Assembly (NCBI RefSeq): GCF_000380985.1
Contig: NZ_KB905692.1
Span: forward strand, 62,001-126,000
Reading direction: 5' to 3'
Length of the DNA stretch: 64,000 nt
Source of the DNA: Proteiniphilum acetatigenes DSM 18083
GTDB taxonomy: Bacteria > Bacteroidota > Bacteroidia > Bacteroidales > Dysgonomonadaceae
The notes under the pieces were generated by a model. The model saw only the letters and a list, made by a program, of their open reading frames with translations. It had not been told where the DNA came from and ran no database searches. Positions 43,307 to 51,845 of this stretch are shown here, piece by piece. A program made the translations under genes and the position numbers. The first letter of the stretch is position 1; each line of letters begins with the position of its first letter.

Positions 43307-46030
43307 ATGTTCTTATTAAACCGACTAACTACTTTACACAAGTTTCAAAAGCCGGGAATTTTAATTATCCTGTCAACCTTTCTATTCTGTGCTCACAATA
43401 CAGTATATGGAAATAACATTCATCCGCTCAGGATCATAAAACTTACCTGCGAGTACCAACAAGATCCGCTTCTGGTTGCTTCAGACACCCCTCATTTCGG
43501 ATGGCAATTGCAATCGGATCAACAGGAAGCAGTTCAATCTGCCTACACCATAGAGATTTATACCCGTATTAAAGGTAAAGAAGTAAAAATATGGGATTCC
43601 GGAAAAGTACAATCCAGTCAAAACCAACGGGTAAAGTACGATGGCATGGAAACATTGGAACCGGGAAGAAAGTACCGATGGAGAGTCAAAGCCTGGGATA
43701 CCCGGAATAATTCTTCGGAATGGAGTGATATGAACAGTTTCCGGATGGCTCCTTCGGATACGGAATTAAAAGCCGAATGGATCGGAGCGATTGACAAAAA
43801 AGAGGCCAATATCCCGGAAGGAAGAGCCTATCACGCACTGGCTGCCTCATCGGAAGCAGCAGAAAAATGGAGGAATACCCATCCCCTTTCCAAAAGAAGT
43901 ATCTATCTGAGAAAAGAATTTTCCGTCGACAAGAAAATTAATGAAGCAATTATCTATATCAGCGGATTAGGGCATTATGAACTTTCATTGAATGGAGAAA
44001 AAGTGGGAGATTCCCAGTTTGATCCGATGTGGAGCGATTACTACAAGACAATCTATTATAATGCCTACGATGTGACTCATTCCCTGCAACAGGACAATGC
44101 TATCGGAGTATTGTTGGGAAACGGATTCTTTAATCAGCAGGGTGGCCGGTATGTAAAAATGCAGGTGAGTTTTGGTCCCCCTACCCTGTTTTTTAAACTT
44201 CAAATAACTTATACGGACGGTACAAAAGAGGTAATCGGTTCGAACGAAAACTGGAAATATTCTTTAAGCCCGATTATCTTCAATGATATGTATGGTGGTG
44301 AAGACTATGACGCAAGGCTGGAGCAGAATGGTTGGGATAGTTATGGATTCGATGAGTCGGATTGGTTACCGGTAGTAATACAAAGTGCCCCCAATGGCCG
44401 CCTGACACCACAGATCACTGCTTCTGTTAAAATAATGGAAACATACACACCTAAGTCGGTGAAAAAAGTGGGTGATGCATATGTCTTCGATATGGGACAA
44501 AACCTGTCGGGCTTTCCAAAGATCAAAGTCTCGGGAAAATCAGGAGATAAAGTCAGGTTAACAGTAGGTGAAAACATTCACGAAGACGGCTCTGTAAATC
44601 AATCACAATCGGGATCGCCCTATTATTATGAATATACTTTAAAAGGAGAGACGGAAGAGACATGGCATCCCCGTTTCTCCTACTACGGTTATAAATATAT
44701 TCAGGCAGATGGTGTTAAGCCGGAAGAGGTACAGTCTCATTTCGTGTATAATTCGAGCATCCAAACAGGTCGTTTTCACTGTTCAAATGAGATATTCAAT
44801 GAGGCTCACCGGATTATTGTGAATGCGATCAAAAGTAATATGCACGCTGTGTTTACCGATTGTCCCCACCGTGAAAAACTCGGATGGCTGGAACAGGTAC
44901 ATCTGAACGGTCCTGGATTGTTTTACAATTTTGACCTGACCACATTTGCACCGAAGATCATGCAGGATATACGCGATGCACAGCTTCCAAACGGTCTGGT
45001 TCCCGATATTGCTCCCGAATATGTTATTTTTGAAGGAGGATTCCGCGATTCTCCCGAATGGGGAAGTACAGCCGTTTTCCTGCCGTTCATGTATTACCGG
45101 TTCTACGGAGATAAATCCCTGATCACGGAATACTACGACGTAATGAAAAAGTATGCCGATTACCTTTCTACTACCGCAACTGACCATATTGTTTCACATG
45201 GACTGGGTGACTGGTGCGATTACCGGAAAGACGAGCCGTACGGCGTATCCAAGAACACTCCGGTACCTTTGTCCGCATCTACTCACTATTATATGGTGAT
45301 TGACTATCTTGTGCAGGCTGCCGAAATAACAGGCAATTCCAACGATCATACCTACTACACAAACCTCAGAGAGCAGGTAAAAGAGGCATTTAATAAAGAG
45401 TTCTTTGATGAAAACACCCGGCAATACGGTACGGGAAGCCAGGCATCAAATGCCATGCCGTTGTTTGCAGGTATTGTGGAACCCCAATACAAACAGGCTG
45501 TGCTGGATAATTTAGTGAAAGATATAGAAGAAAAAGGGTATAGGCTTTCTACGGGGGATGTCGGGAATAGATATCTGTTCCAGACATTAGCGGATAACGG
45601 ATTGAACGAGGTCATGTACAAAATGCATAATCACAGGGAAGTGCCCGGATACGGGTTTCAACTGCAATTCGGCACCACAACACTGACTGAATTATGGGAT
45701 CCGAGAGACGGTGCATCGTGGAACCATTTCATGATGGGTCAGATTGAAGAGTGGTTCTATAAATCGCTGGCTGGAATAACAACAGAAGACTACAGCGGGT
45801 TCCAAAACATAGTGATTGCACCTGAACCGGTGGGAGATCTGAAGTTTGTAGAAGCATCCTACGATACTTTGTATGGCACGATCTCCGTCAACTGGAGAAT
45901 CGATGGCAACCAATTTAAAATGGATTTGTTCGTCCCCCACAATTGCACGGCCAAAGTATATCTTCCGCAACAAGAAGACTACACCTCCGTGGGGAGCGGA
46001 CATCACTCGTTTACAACAACAATAAATTAA
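43307..46030 (+). CDS. GH78 alpha-L-rhamnosidase, secreted, DCPHRE-GWLEQ type
   Basis: The 907-residue product has a long signal peptide (cleaved near NTVYG) and no lipobox, so it is periplasmic or secreted. GH78 domains appear in order: Ig-like (THFGWQLQSDQQEAVQSAYT-type start), jelly-roll (IYISGLGHYELSLNGEKVGD), beta-sandwich, catalytic (alpha/alpha)6 barrel, C-terminal beta domain. The acid motif reads DCPHREKLGWLEQVH from Asp518, with Glu523; the usual GWxGD is replaced by GWLEQ, so this is a distinct GH78 branch from its neighbours. The second Glu is Glu795 in LTELWDP. It is first in a run of four GH78 genes. Confidence 0.92.
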   Translation: MFLLNRLTTLHKFQKPGILIILSTFLFCAHNTVYGNNIHPLRIIKLTCEYQQDPLLVASDTPHFGWQLQSDQQEAVQSAYTIEIYTRIKGKEVKIWDSGKVQSSQNQRVKYDGMETLEPGRKYRWRVKAWDTRNNSSEWSDMNSFRMAPSDTELKAEWIGAIDKKEANIPEGRAYHALAASSEAAEKWRNTHPLSKRSIYLRKEFSVDKKINEAIIYISGLGHYELSLNGEKVGDSQFDPMWSDYYKTIYYNAYDVTHSLQQDNAIGVLLGNGFFNQQGGRYVKMQVSFGPPTLFFKLQITYTDGTKEVIGSNENWKYSLSPIIFNDMYGGEDYDARLEQNGWDSYGFDESDWLPVVIQSAPNGRLTPQITASVKIMETYTPKSVKKVGDAYVFDMGQNLSGFPKIKVSGKSGDKVRLTVGENIHEDGSVNQSQSGSPYYYEYTLKGETEETWHPRFSYYGYKYIQADGVKPEEVQSHFVYNSSIQTGRFHCSNEIFNEAHRIIVNAIKSNMHAVFTDCPHREKLGWLEQVHLNGPGLFYNFDLTTFAPKIMQDIRDAQLPNGLVPDIAPEYVIFEGGFRDSPEWGSTAVFLPFMYYRFYGDKSLITEYYDVMKKYADYLSTTATDHIVSHGLGDWCDYRKDEPYGVSKNTPVPLSASTHYYMVIDYLVQAAEITGNSNDHTYYTNLREQVKEAFNKEFFDENTRQYGTGSQASNAMPLFAGIVEPQYKQAVLDNLVKDIEEKGYRLSTGDVGNRYLFQTLADNGLNEVMYKMHNHREVPGYGFQLQFGTTTLTELWDPRDGASWNHFMMGQIEEWFYKSLAGITTEDYSGFQNIVIAPEPVGDLKFVEASYDTLYGTISVNWRIDGNQFKMDLFVPHNCTAKVYLPQQEDYTSVGSGHHSFTTTIN

Positions 46031-46124
46031 TTCGATAATTTAACGATTTGACAATTAATCAGATGATCAATAAATATATAAATCAGTAAATCGTTTTTGG
46101 TCTATACTAAAACAATCTTTTATT
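46031..46124. repeat. Low-complexity AT spacer between GH78 genes
   Basis: The spacer is made of imperfect repeats of units such as GATAATTTAAC, GATTTGACAATTAATC and AAATCAGTAAATCG. The same style of sequence fills 48774-48839, 54570-54610 and 63800-63830. No promoter is visible. Confidence 0.5.
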
Positions 46125-48773
46125 ATGGTAAAATTATGCAGATATACCATTCTGGTTATACTACTTTCGTTCAGTTATTTTCTGAAAGGTCAATCATCTT
46201 CATTACCGGTCAGTCTGAAAACCGATCATCTCGAAAATCCTATCGGGATAGATAACCCTAATCCCAGATTGGCATGGAGAATTGAAGACAACAGGGAGGG
46301 GGCACGACAGTCTGCCTACAGGGTTATTGTCGGAACCGATTCCCTGAAAGTAGTGAACGGAGAAGGGGAAGTTTGGGATTCCGGAAAAATAAATTCGGAC
46401 AGGCAACTTGTCACCTATGAAGGCAAAGACCTTACACCGTTCACCAGATATTACTGGAAGGTGATGGTATGGGATGCATGGCAAAATGAAAGCAAATCCG
46501 ATATCCAGTCTTTTGAAACCGGGATGATGGACATCAGCAATTGGCAAGGGAACTGGATCAGTGACGGAAGGGATATACATTATTTGCCCGCACCTTATTT
46601 CCGTAAGAAATTCGAGACTGACAAAGAAATTGTATCAGCCCGTGTATATATTGTCGTCGCCGGATTATACGAGTTCTATATTAACGGAGAAAAAATCGGC
46701 AACCAACGACTCGATCCGATGTACACCCGCTTCGACAGAAGAAACCTCTATGTCACCCATGATGTGACTACCCAGCTGCAGAAAGGAGAAAATGCCATGG
46801 GAGTAATTCTGGGCAACGGATGGTATAACCATCAGTCCATGGCCGTATGGGATTTTCACCGGGCGCCCTGGCGCAACCGTCCCGCTTTCTGCCTCGACCT
46901 GCGGATTACTTACGTTGACGGTACTGTAGAGACCATCCCCTCTAACCTGAGCTGGAAAAAATCGGACAGCCCCGTAATCTTTAACAGTATCTATACGGCG
47001 GAACATTACGATGCCCGGATGGAACAGGATGGATGGAGCAAGCCGGAGTTTGATGATTCACAATGGCAGGGGGTGGGGTTACGCTCTACTCCTTCCCAGA
47101 ATATTACTGCGCAACAATTGAGACCGATACGGAATGCATTGACAATACCCGCAGTATCCATCAATAAAATAGATGAAAAGACGTATGTATATGATTTCGG
47201 GCAAAATATGTCGGGGGTGACCAGAATAAAAGTCTCCGGTGAAGAAGGTACCGAGCTACGGATAAAACATGGTGAACGGCTCCACCACAATGGCCGTGTG
47301 GATATGTCCAATATTGATGTATATTACCGGGGAGACAGGGAAAAAGATCCGTTTCAGACGGATATTCTTATTCTGAGCGGAAAAGGAGAGGATGAGTTTA
47401 TGGCGCGTTTCAATTACAAAGGATTCCGTTATGTGGAAGTAACGAGCAGTAAACCGATTGAACTGGATAAAAACAACCTGACTGCTTATTTTATGCATAG
47501 CGATGTACCGCCGATCGGGAAAATTGAGACTTCAAGTGACCTTATCAATAAATTATGGTGGGCAACCAATAATGCCTATCTGTCAAATCTGATGGGTTAT
47601 CCTACTGACTGCCCGCAACGCGAAAAAAACGGCTGGACTGGCGACGGCCATTTTGCCATCGAAACCGCATTGTACAATTTCGACGGTATTACAGTATATG
47701 AGAAATGGCTGGCCGACCACCGGGACGAACAACAACCCAACGGAGTGTTGCCCGACATTATTCCTACGGGAGGATGGGGGTATGGCACTCATAACGGGTT
47801 AGACTGGACCAGTACAATTGCCATTATTCCCTGGGAAATATACAGGTTCTATGGTGACAGTAAACTATTGGAAGACTGTTACGGGAACATCAAACGGTAT
47901 GTGGATTATGTGGATCGTACAAGTCCCGGGGGTCTGACCTCATGGGGACGTGGAGACTGGGTACCGGTGAAATCACGTTCCAATCTGGAACTGACTTCCT
48001 CTGTCTACTTCTATGTAGATGCAAAAATACTGGCTGAAGCGGCGAATCTATTCGGAAAAGAAGACGATTACCGGTATTACTCCGCATTGGCGGAGAAAAT
48101 CAAAAATGCCATCAACAAAAAATACCTGGATCGTAAAACCGGCATTTATGCCAGTGGTACTCAAACCGAACTAAGTGTGCCGCTTCAGTGGAAAGTGGTT
48201 CCGGAAGATATGATACCCAAAGTAGCACAGAATCTCGCAAAGAAAGTGGAAGAAGCAGGATTTCACCTGGATGTAGGTGTATTAGGTGCCAAAGCTATTT
48301 TGAACGCATTAAGTGAAAACGGTTATCCCGATGTGGCGTATAAGGTAGCGGTACAGGACACTTATCCCTCCTGGGGCTGGTGGATCGTGAATGGAGCCAC
48401 TACCCTGCTCGAGAACTGGGATCTGGATGCAGAGCGGGATATTTCCGACAATCACATGATGTTCGGCGAGATCGGCGCATGGTTCTTTAAAGGACTGGGA
48501 GGCATCTACCCCGATGCTGCACAGCCCGGTTTCAAGCATATTATCCTGCGCCCCCACTTTGAGAAAGATCTGGAGAGATTCGACGTACAGTTTCATTCAC
48601 CTTATGGTTTGATCCACTCTCAATGGGAATGGAAGAAAGGAAAGATAAACTATCGGGTTGTGGTACCTGCAAACAGCAGTGCCACTTTGTATCTTCCCGA
48701 TTATGTGGAAGGGAACAAATTAATAAAACTGGATGCAGGAACCCACAATTTTACCTTTACAATGAATAGTTGA
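46125..48773 (+). CDS. GH78 alpha-L-rhamnosidase, secreted
   Basis: The 882-residue product has a signal peptide ending near FLKGQ and no lipobox. It has the complete GH78 architecture: N-terminal Ig-like domain (PRLAWRIEDNREGARQSAYR), jelly-roll (YIVVAGLYEFYINGEKIGNQ), sandwich, barrel and C-terminal beta domain. The acid motif is DCPQREKNGWTGDGH from Asp495 with Glu500; the second carboxylate is Glu763 in TTLLENWD. It is second in the GH78 run, 94 bp after the first gene. Rhamnose release from oligosaccharides in the periplasm fits its location, with specificity probably different from the neighbours given the divergent motifs. Confidence 0.93.
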   Translation: MVKLCRYTILVILLSFSYFLKGQSSSLPVSLKTDHLENPIGIDNPNPRLAWRIEDNREGARQSAYRVIVGTDSLKVVNGEGEVWDSGKINSDRQLVTYEGKDLTPFTRYYWKVMVWDAWQNESKSDIQSFETGMMDISNWQGNWISDGRDIHYLPAPYFRKKFETDKEIVSARVYIVVAGLYEFYINGEKIGNQRLDPMYTRFDRRNLYVTHDVTTQLQKGENAMGVILGNGWYNHQSMAVWDFHRAPWRNRPAFCLDLRITYVDGTVETIPSNLSWKKSDSPVIFNSIYTAEHYDARMEQDGWSKPEFDDSQWQGVGLRSTPSQNITAQQLRPIRNALTIPAVSINKIDEKTYVYDFGQNMSGVTRIKVSGEEGTELRIKHGERLHHNGRVDMSNIDVYYRGDREKDPFQTDILILSGKGEDEFMARFNYKGFRYVEVTSSKPIELDKNNLTAYFMHSDVPPIGKIETSSDLINKLWWATNNAYLSNLMGYPTDCPQREKNGWTGDGHFAIETALYNFDGITVYEKWLADHRDEQQPNGVLPDIIPTGGWGYGTHNGLDWTSTIAIIPWEIYRFYGDSKLLEDCYGNIKRYVDYVDRTSPGGLTSWGRGDWVPVKSRSNLELTSSVYFYVDAKILAEAANLFGKEDDYRYYSALAEKIKNAINKKYLDRKTGIYASGTQTELSVPLQWKVVPEDMIPKVAQNLAKKVEEAGFHLDVGVLGAKAILNALSENGYPDVAYKVAVQDTYPSWGWWIVNGATTLLENWDLDAERDISDNHMMFGEIGAWFFKGLGGIYPDAAQPGFKHIILRPHFEKDLERFDVQFHSPYGLIHSQWEWKKGKINYRVVVPANSSATLYLPDYVEGNKLIKLDAGTHNFTFTMNS

Positions 48774-48839
48774 GGGATTGGTTTGGGATTTGTTGATGTG
48801 ATAATTTAACAATATGATGATTAGTAATTAAATATCCGT

Positions 48840-51623
48840 ATGAGACCAAAAATAATTTTGATCCTATTGACTTTTCTGGCAACATGTTCTCTATCTTCCA
48901 ACCCGAAAAGTAGCGTACTCCCTGTTCAACTCACCTGTGAACACCTGAAGAATCCGGCAAGTCTGGATGTAGCGCATCCACGTTTCAGTTGGGTACTCCA
49001 ACCGACCGATGAATCAGCTTACGGACAACGACAAACAGCATACCGCATACTGGTAGGAAGTTCGCTACAAAAAAGAGCTGACCATTTCGGCGACATGTGG
49101 GACAGCGGATGGATCGAATCGGACAATATGCAACTGATAGAATACGGAGGTAAACCGCTGCAATCCGACCAAAAATATTACTGGACGGTATCGGTCAAAG
49201 ATGAAAAGGGAAGGATCTCGGCTTACGGTAAAACAGCCGAATGGAGTACCGGATTGTTCTCACAGGATGAGTGGACGGCAAAATGGATCGGTACGGACGA
49301 GGTTTATAATCCGGCCGAAGGGCCTAATAAGATGCAGGATCCCTGGTTCCGTAAAACATTCGATTTAAAGGAAAAGCCTTCTAAAGCGACTCTGTTTGTC
49401 GCTTCGGTAGGATATCATGAAGTGTATGTCAATGGAAAGAAGATCGACGACCACGTGCTTGCACCGGCAGTGACGGATCACACCAAACGGGCCCGTTATA
49501 TTGCCTACGATATTGCACCCGCACTCACCTCCGGCACCAACGTTATTGTGTTGTGGCTGGGAACCTCATGGTCTATTTTCGGTCCTTATGCGACTCCCGA
49601 TAAACCCCGGACACCTATCGTGATTGCACAGACAGATATCTATAGTAAAGAGAACTCAATACCAATGAGAATCATCACTGACGAGTCGTGGAAAACACAT
49701 CCCAGTCCCAATATGCTGACCGGCAACTGGGGATTCGGTGTAGGCGGCTATGGAGGCGAGATCTGGGATGCCGGCAAAGAGGTGAAAGGATGGAATCTGG
49801 CAACTCTCGATGACCGTAACTGGAAAAACGCCACAATATACACACCGACGCTGAAACTATCGGCTCAGCAGGTAGAGACCAATATCCTGTTTGACGAAAT
49901 CCGTCCCGTCTCCATCGATTCCCGCCCTGATGGTACTTATCGTGTGGATATGGGTGTGAATTTCGCAGGATGGACACAAATTTCTGTACAGGGTAACCCC
50001 GGAGATACCGTTCATTTCCTTTTTTCAGAACGGGAACAGGATGATATCACATTCGGGTTGATGAACTCTTTCGTGATCGGTGCTTCAGGAAAAGGAACAT
50101 TTGAAAACCGATTCAATTACAGTTCGGGAAGATGGATCACGATCAAAGGCTTGAAATCGGCTCCGAAAAAAGAGGAGATCAAAGGATGGATGGTACGTAC
50201 CGCTTTCGATAATGCAGCCCGTTTCGAGTGTTCCGATCCGTTGCAGAACTGGATCTACAATACGGTAAAATGGACTTTTGAGAATCTGTCTCTCGGCGGA
50301 TTTATCGTCGACTGTCCCCAACGCGAACGATTCGGCTATGGCGGCGATGCACATGCCACTTCCGAAACCGGCCTGTTTAATTACAAACTGGGTGCTTTCT
50401 ATACCAAATGGCTGGAAGACTGGCGCGACGTACAGGGAACAGAACCGATGACGGGCAATATGAACGATCCGGCATGGGCACGCAAGCAGGAAGGAAGCGG
50501 CAGGATACTGGGTGGAGGTATACTCCCTCAGACAGCACCAACCTACCATGGTGGCGGCGGCCCGGCATGGGGCGGAATAGTGGTCACCCTCCCGTGGTTC
50601 ATATACCAACATCATGGTGATATGAGGGTGCTCGAAGATAATTTCGAGATGATCAAAGGCTGGTTGGAATTTCTCGATACCCATGTAGAAAACGATATGC
50701 TCAAACGATACGGCGCCCGGTGGGATTTCCTGGGCGACTGGCTCTGGCCGGGAGCTACGTCGCAAGGGATGAATAACTATTCCGATGAAAACCTGTTTTT
50801 CAATAATTGTTATTGGGTGTATAACCTGAAAACTGCAGCACAAATAGCCAGGGTGGTTGGAAGAACTGAAGAGGCAGAACAATGGGCGCGTCAGGCAGAA
50901 CAGTCATCTAAGGCCATCCATGCCAAATATTATCACCCGGACGATCATAATTATTCGGACAGATCGATGCGGAGCCTTTCTGCGGCTCTCTATGGCGATA
51001 TCATGCCAGATGAATTACGCCCAAAAGTGATGGAGAGGCTGGCTGACGAGATTCTCGTTCATAAGAACGGACATATCGACGTAGGGATCACCGGTGGTGC
51101 AATGCTTTTTAAAGTATTGCGTGAAGAGGGGCGAGACGACCTCATCTACTCCATGACATCCCAGACCACCTATCCGAGTTGGGGGCTTATGCGTAAAAGC
51201 GGAGCCACTACTATATGGGAGATGTGGGAAAAGGATTTGCCGGGGCACTCACTGCTGCACAGCTCTTATCTCTATCCCGGTGCGTGGTATATCGACGGTG
51301 TGGCCGGTATCAGAAGGGATCCTGATGTTCCCGGATTCAGAAAGTTTATGATACGGATACCTAAGCTCACCGAAACACAAATATCCTCTGCAAAAGCTTC
51401 GTTCGATTCTCCTGCCGGGTTGATAGAATCCTCATGGGAGCGTAAAAACGGAAGGATTACATTAAATGTAACTGTACCGCCAAACTGTACCGCAACAGTC
51501 CTGTTCCCCTATGACAACGAAAAAACCGTACATGTGAATGCTGAACATGTGAAAGAAACCGGTAGGAAAGAAGGATATATCCTTTTTGAAATTCCGGCAG
51601 GAAAGTACCGGTTCAATAATTGA
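48840..51623 (+). CDS. GH78 alpha-L-rhamnosidase, possible lipoprotein
   Basis: The 927-residue product is the longest GH78 here. The N-terminus MRPKIILILLTFLATCSLSS has Cys at residue 16 in a near-lipobox (LATC), so lipid anchoring is possible. GH78 domains are complete. The acid motif is DCPQRERFGYGGDAH from Asp491 with Glu496; the second is Glu794 in TTIWEMWEKD. An insertion with many glycines (GGGILPQTAPTYHGGGGPAW, about residues 560-580) is shared with the GH78 at 29179, suggesting that these two are more closely related to each other than to the rest. It starts 66 bp after the previous stop. Confidence 0.92.
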   Translation: MRPKIILILLTFLATCSLSSNPKSSVLPVQLTCEHLKNPASLDVAHPRFSWVLQPTDESAYGQRQTAYRILVGSSLQKRADHFGDMWDSGWIESDNMQLIEYGGKPLQSDQKYYWTVSVKDEKGRISAYGKTAEWSTGLFSQDEWTAKWIGTDEVYNPAEGPNKMQDPWFRKTFDLKEKPSKATLFVASVGYHEVYVNGKKIDDHVLAPAVTDHTKRARYIAYDIAPALTSGTNVIVLWLGTSWSIFGPYATPDKPRTPIVIAQTDIYSKENSIPMRIITDESWKTHPSPNMLTGNWGFGVGGYGGEIWDAGKEVKGWNLATLDDRNWKNATIYTPTLKLSAQQVETNILFDEIRPVSIDSRPDGTYRVDMGVNFAGWTQISVQGNPGDTVHFLFSEREQDDITFGLMNSFVIGASGKGTFENRFNYSSGRWITIKGLKSAPKKEEIKGWMVRTAFDNAARFECSDPLQNWIYNTVKWTFENLSLGGFIVDCPQRERFGYGGDAHATSETGLFNYKLGAFYTKWLEDWRDVQGTEPMTGNMNDPAWARKQEGSGRILGGGILPQTAPTYHGGGGPAWGGIVVTLPWFIYQHHGDMRVLEDNFEMIKGWLEFLDTHVENDMLKRYGARWDFLGDWLWPGATSQGMNNYSDENLFFNNCYWVYNLKTAAQIARVVGRTEEAEQWARQAEQSSKAIHAKYYHPDDHNYSDRSMRSLSAALYGDIMPDELRPKVMERLADEILVHKNGHIDVGITGGAMLFKVLREEGRDDLIYSMTSQTTYPSWGLMRKSGATTIWEMWEKDLPGHSLLHSSYLYPGAWYIDGVAGIRRDPDVPGFRKFMIRIPKLTETQISSAKASFDSPAGLIESSWERKNGRITLNVTVPPNCTATVLFPYDNEKTVHVNAEHVKETGRKEGYILFEIPAGKYRFNN

Positions 51624-51845
51624 CCGATATTGATTTGATAATATGTCATGTGGAAAGTGGGAAGGTGAAAAATGAAAAGTGAATTTTCTTAGGAACGAGG
51701 ACAGAGTCAGGTTCACTTGTACTCTGCCGAGAGACGACTGAAAATCTACGTAGTAAAAAGTTTTAGAAACCGTTAATTGATAATTCTCCACTTCCAACTT
51801 CCAACTTCTTATTTCTGAGTTCTAATTTCTAACTTCTTAATCAAT
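51624..51845. repeat. 222-bp spacer with low-complexity repeat tail
   Basis: The left half contains a non-coding segment around CAGAGTCAGGTTCACTTG. The right half (51785-51840) is a pyrimidine-rich run built on CTTCCAACTT/TTCTAACTTC units. Similar runs occur at 63710-63800. I see no -7 box, so the fourth GH78 is probably transcribed through it. Confidence 0.5.
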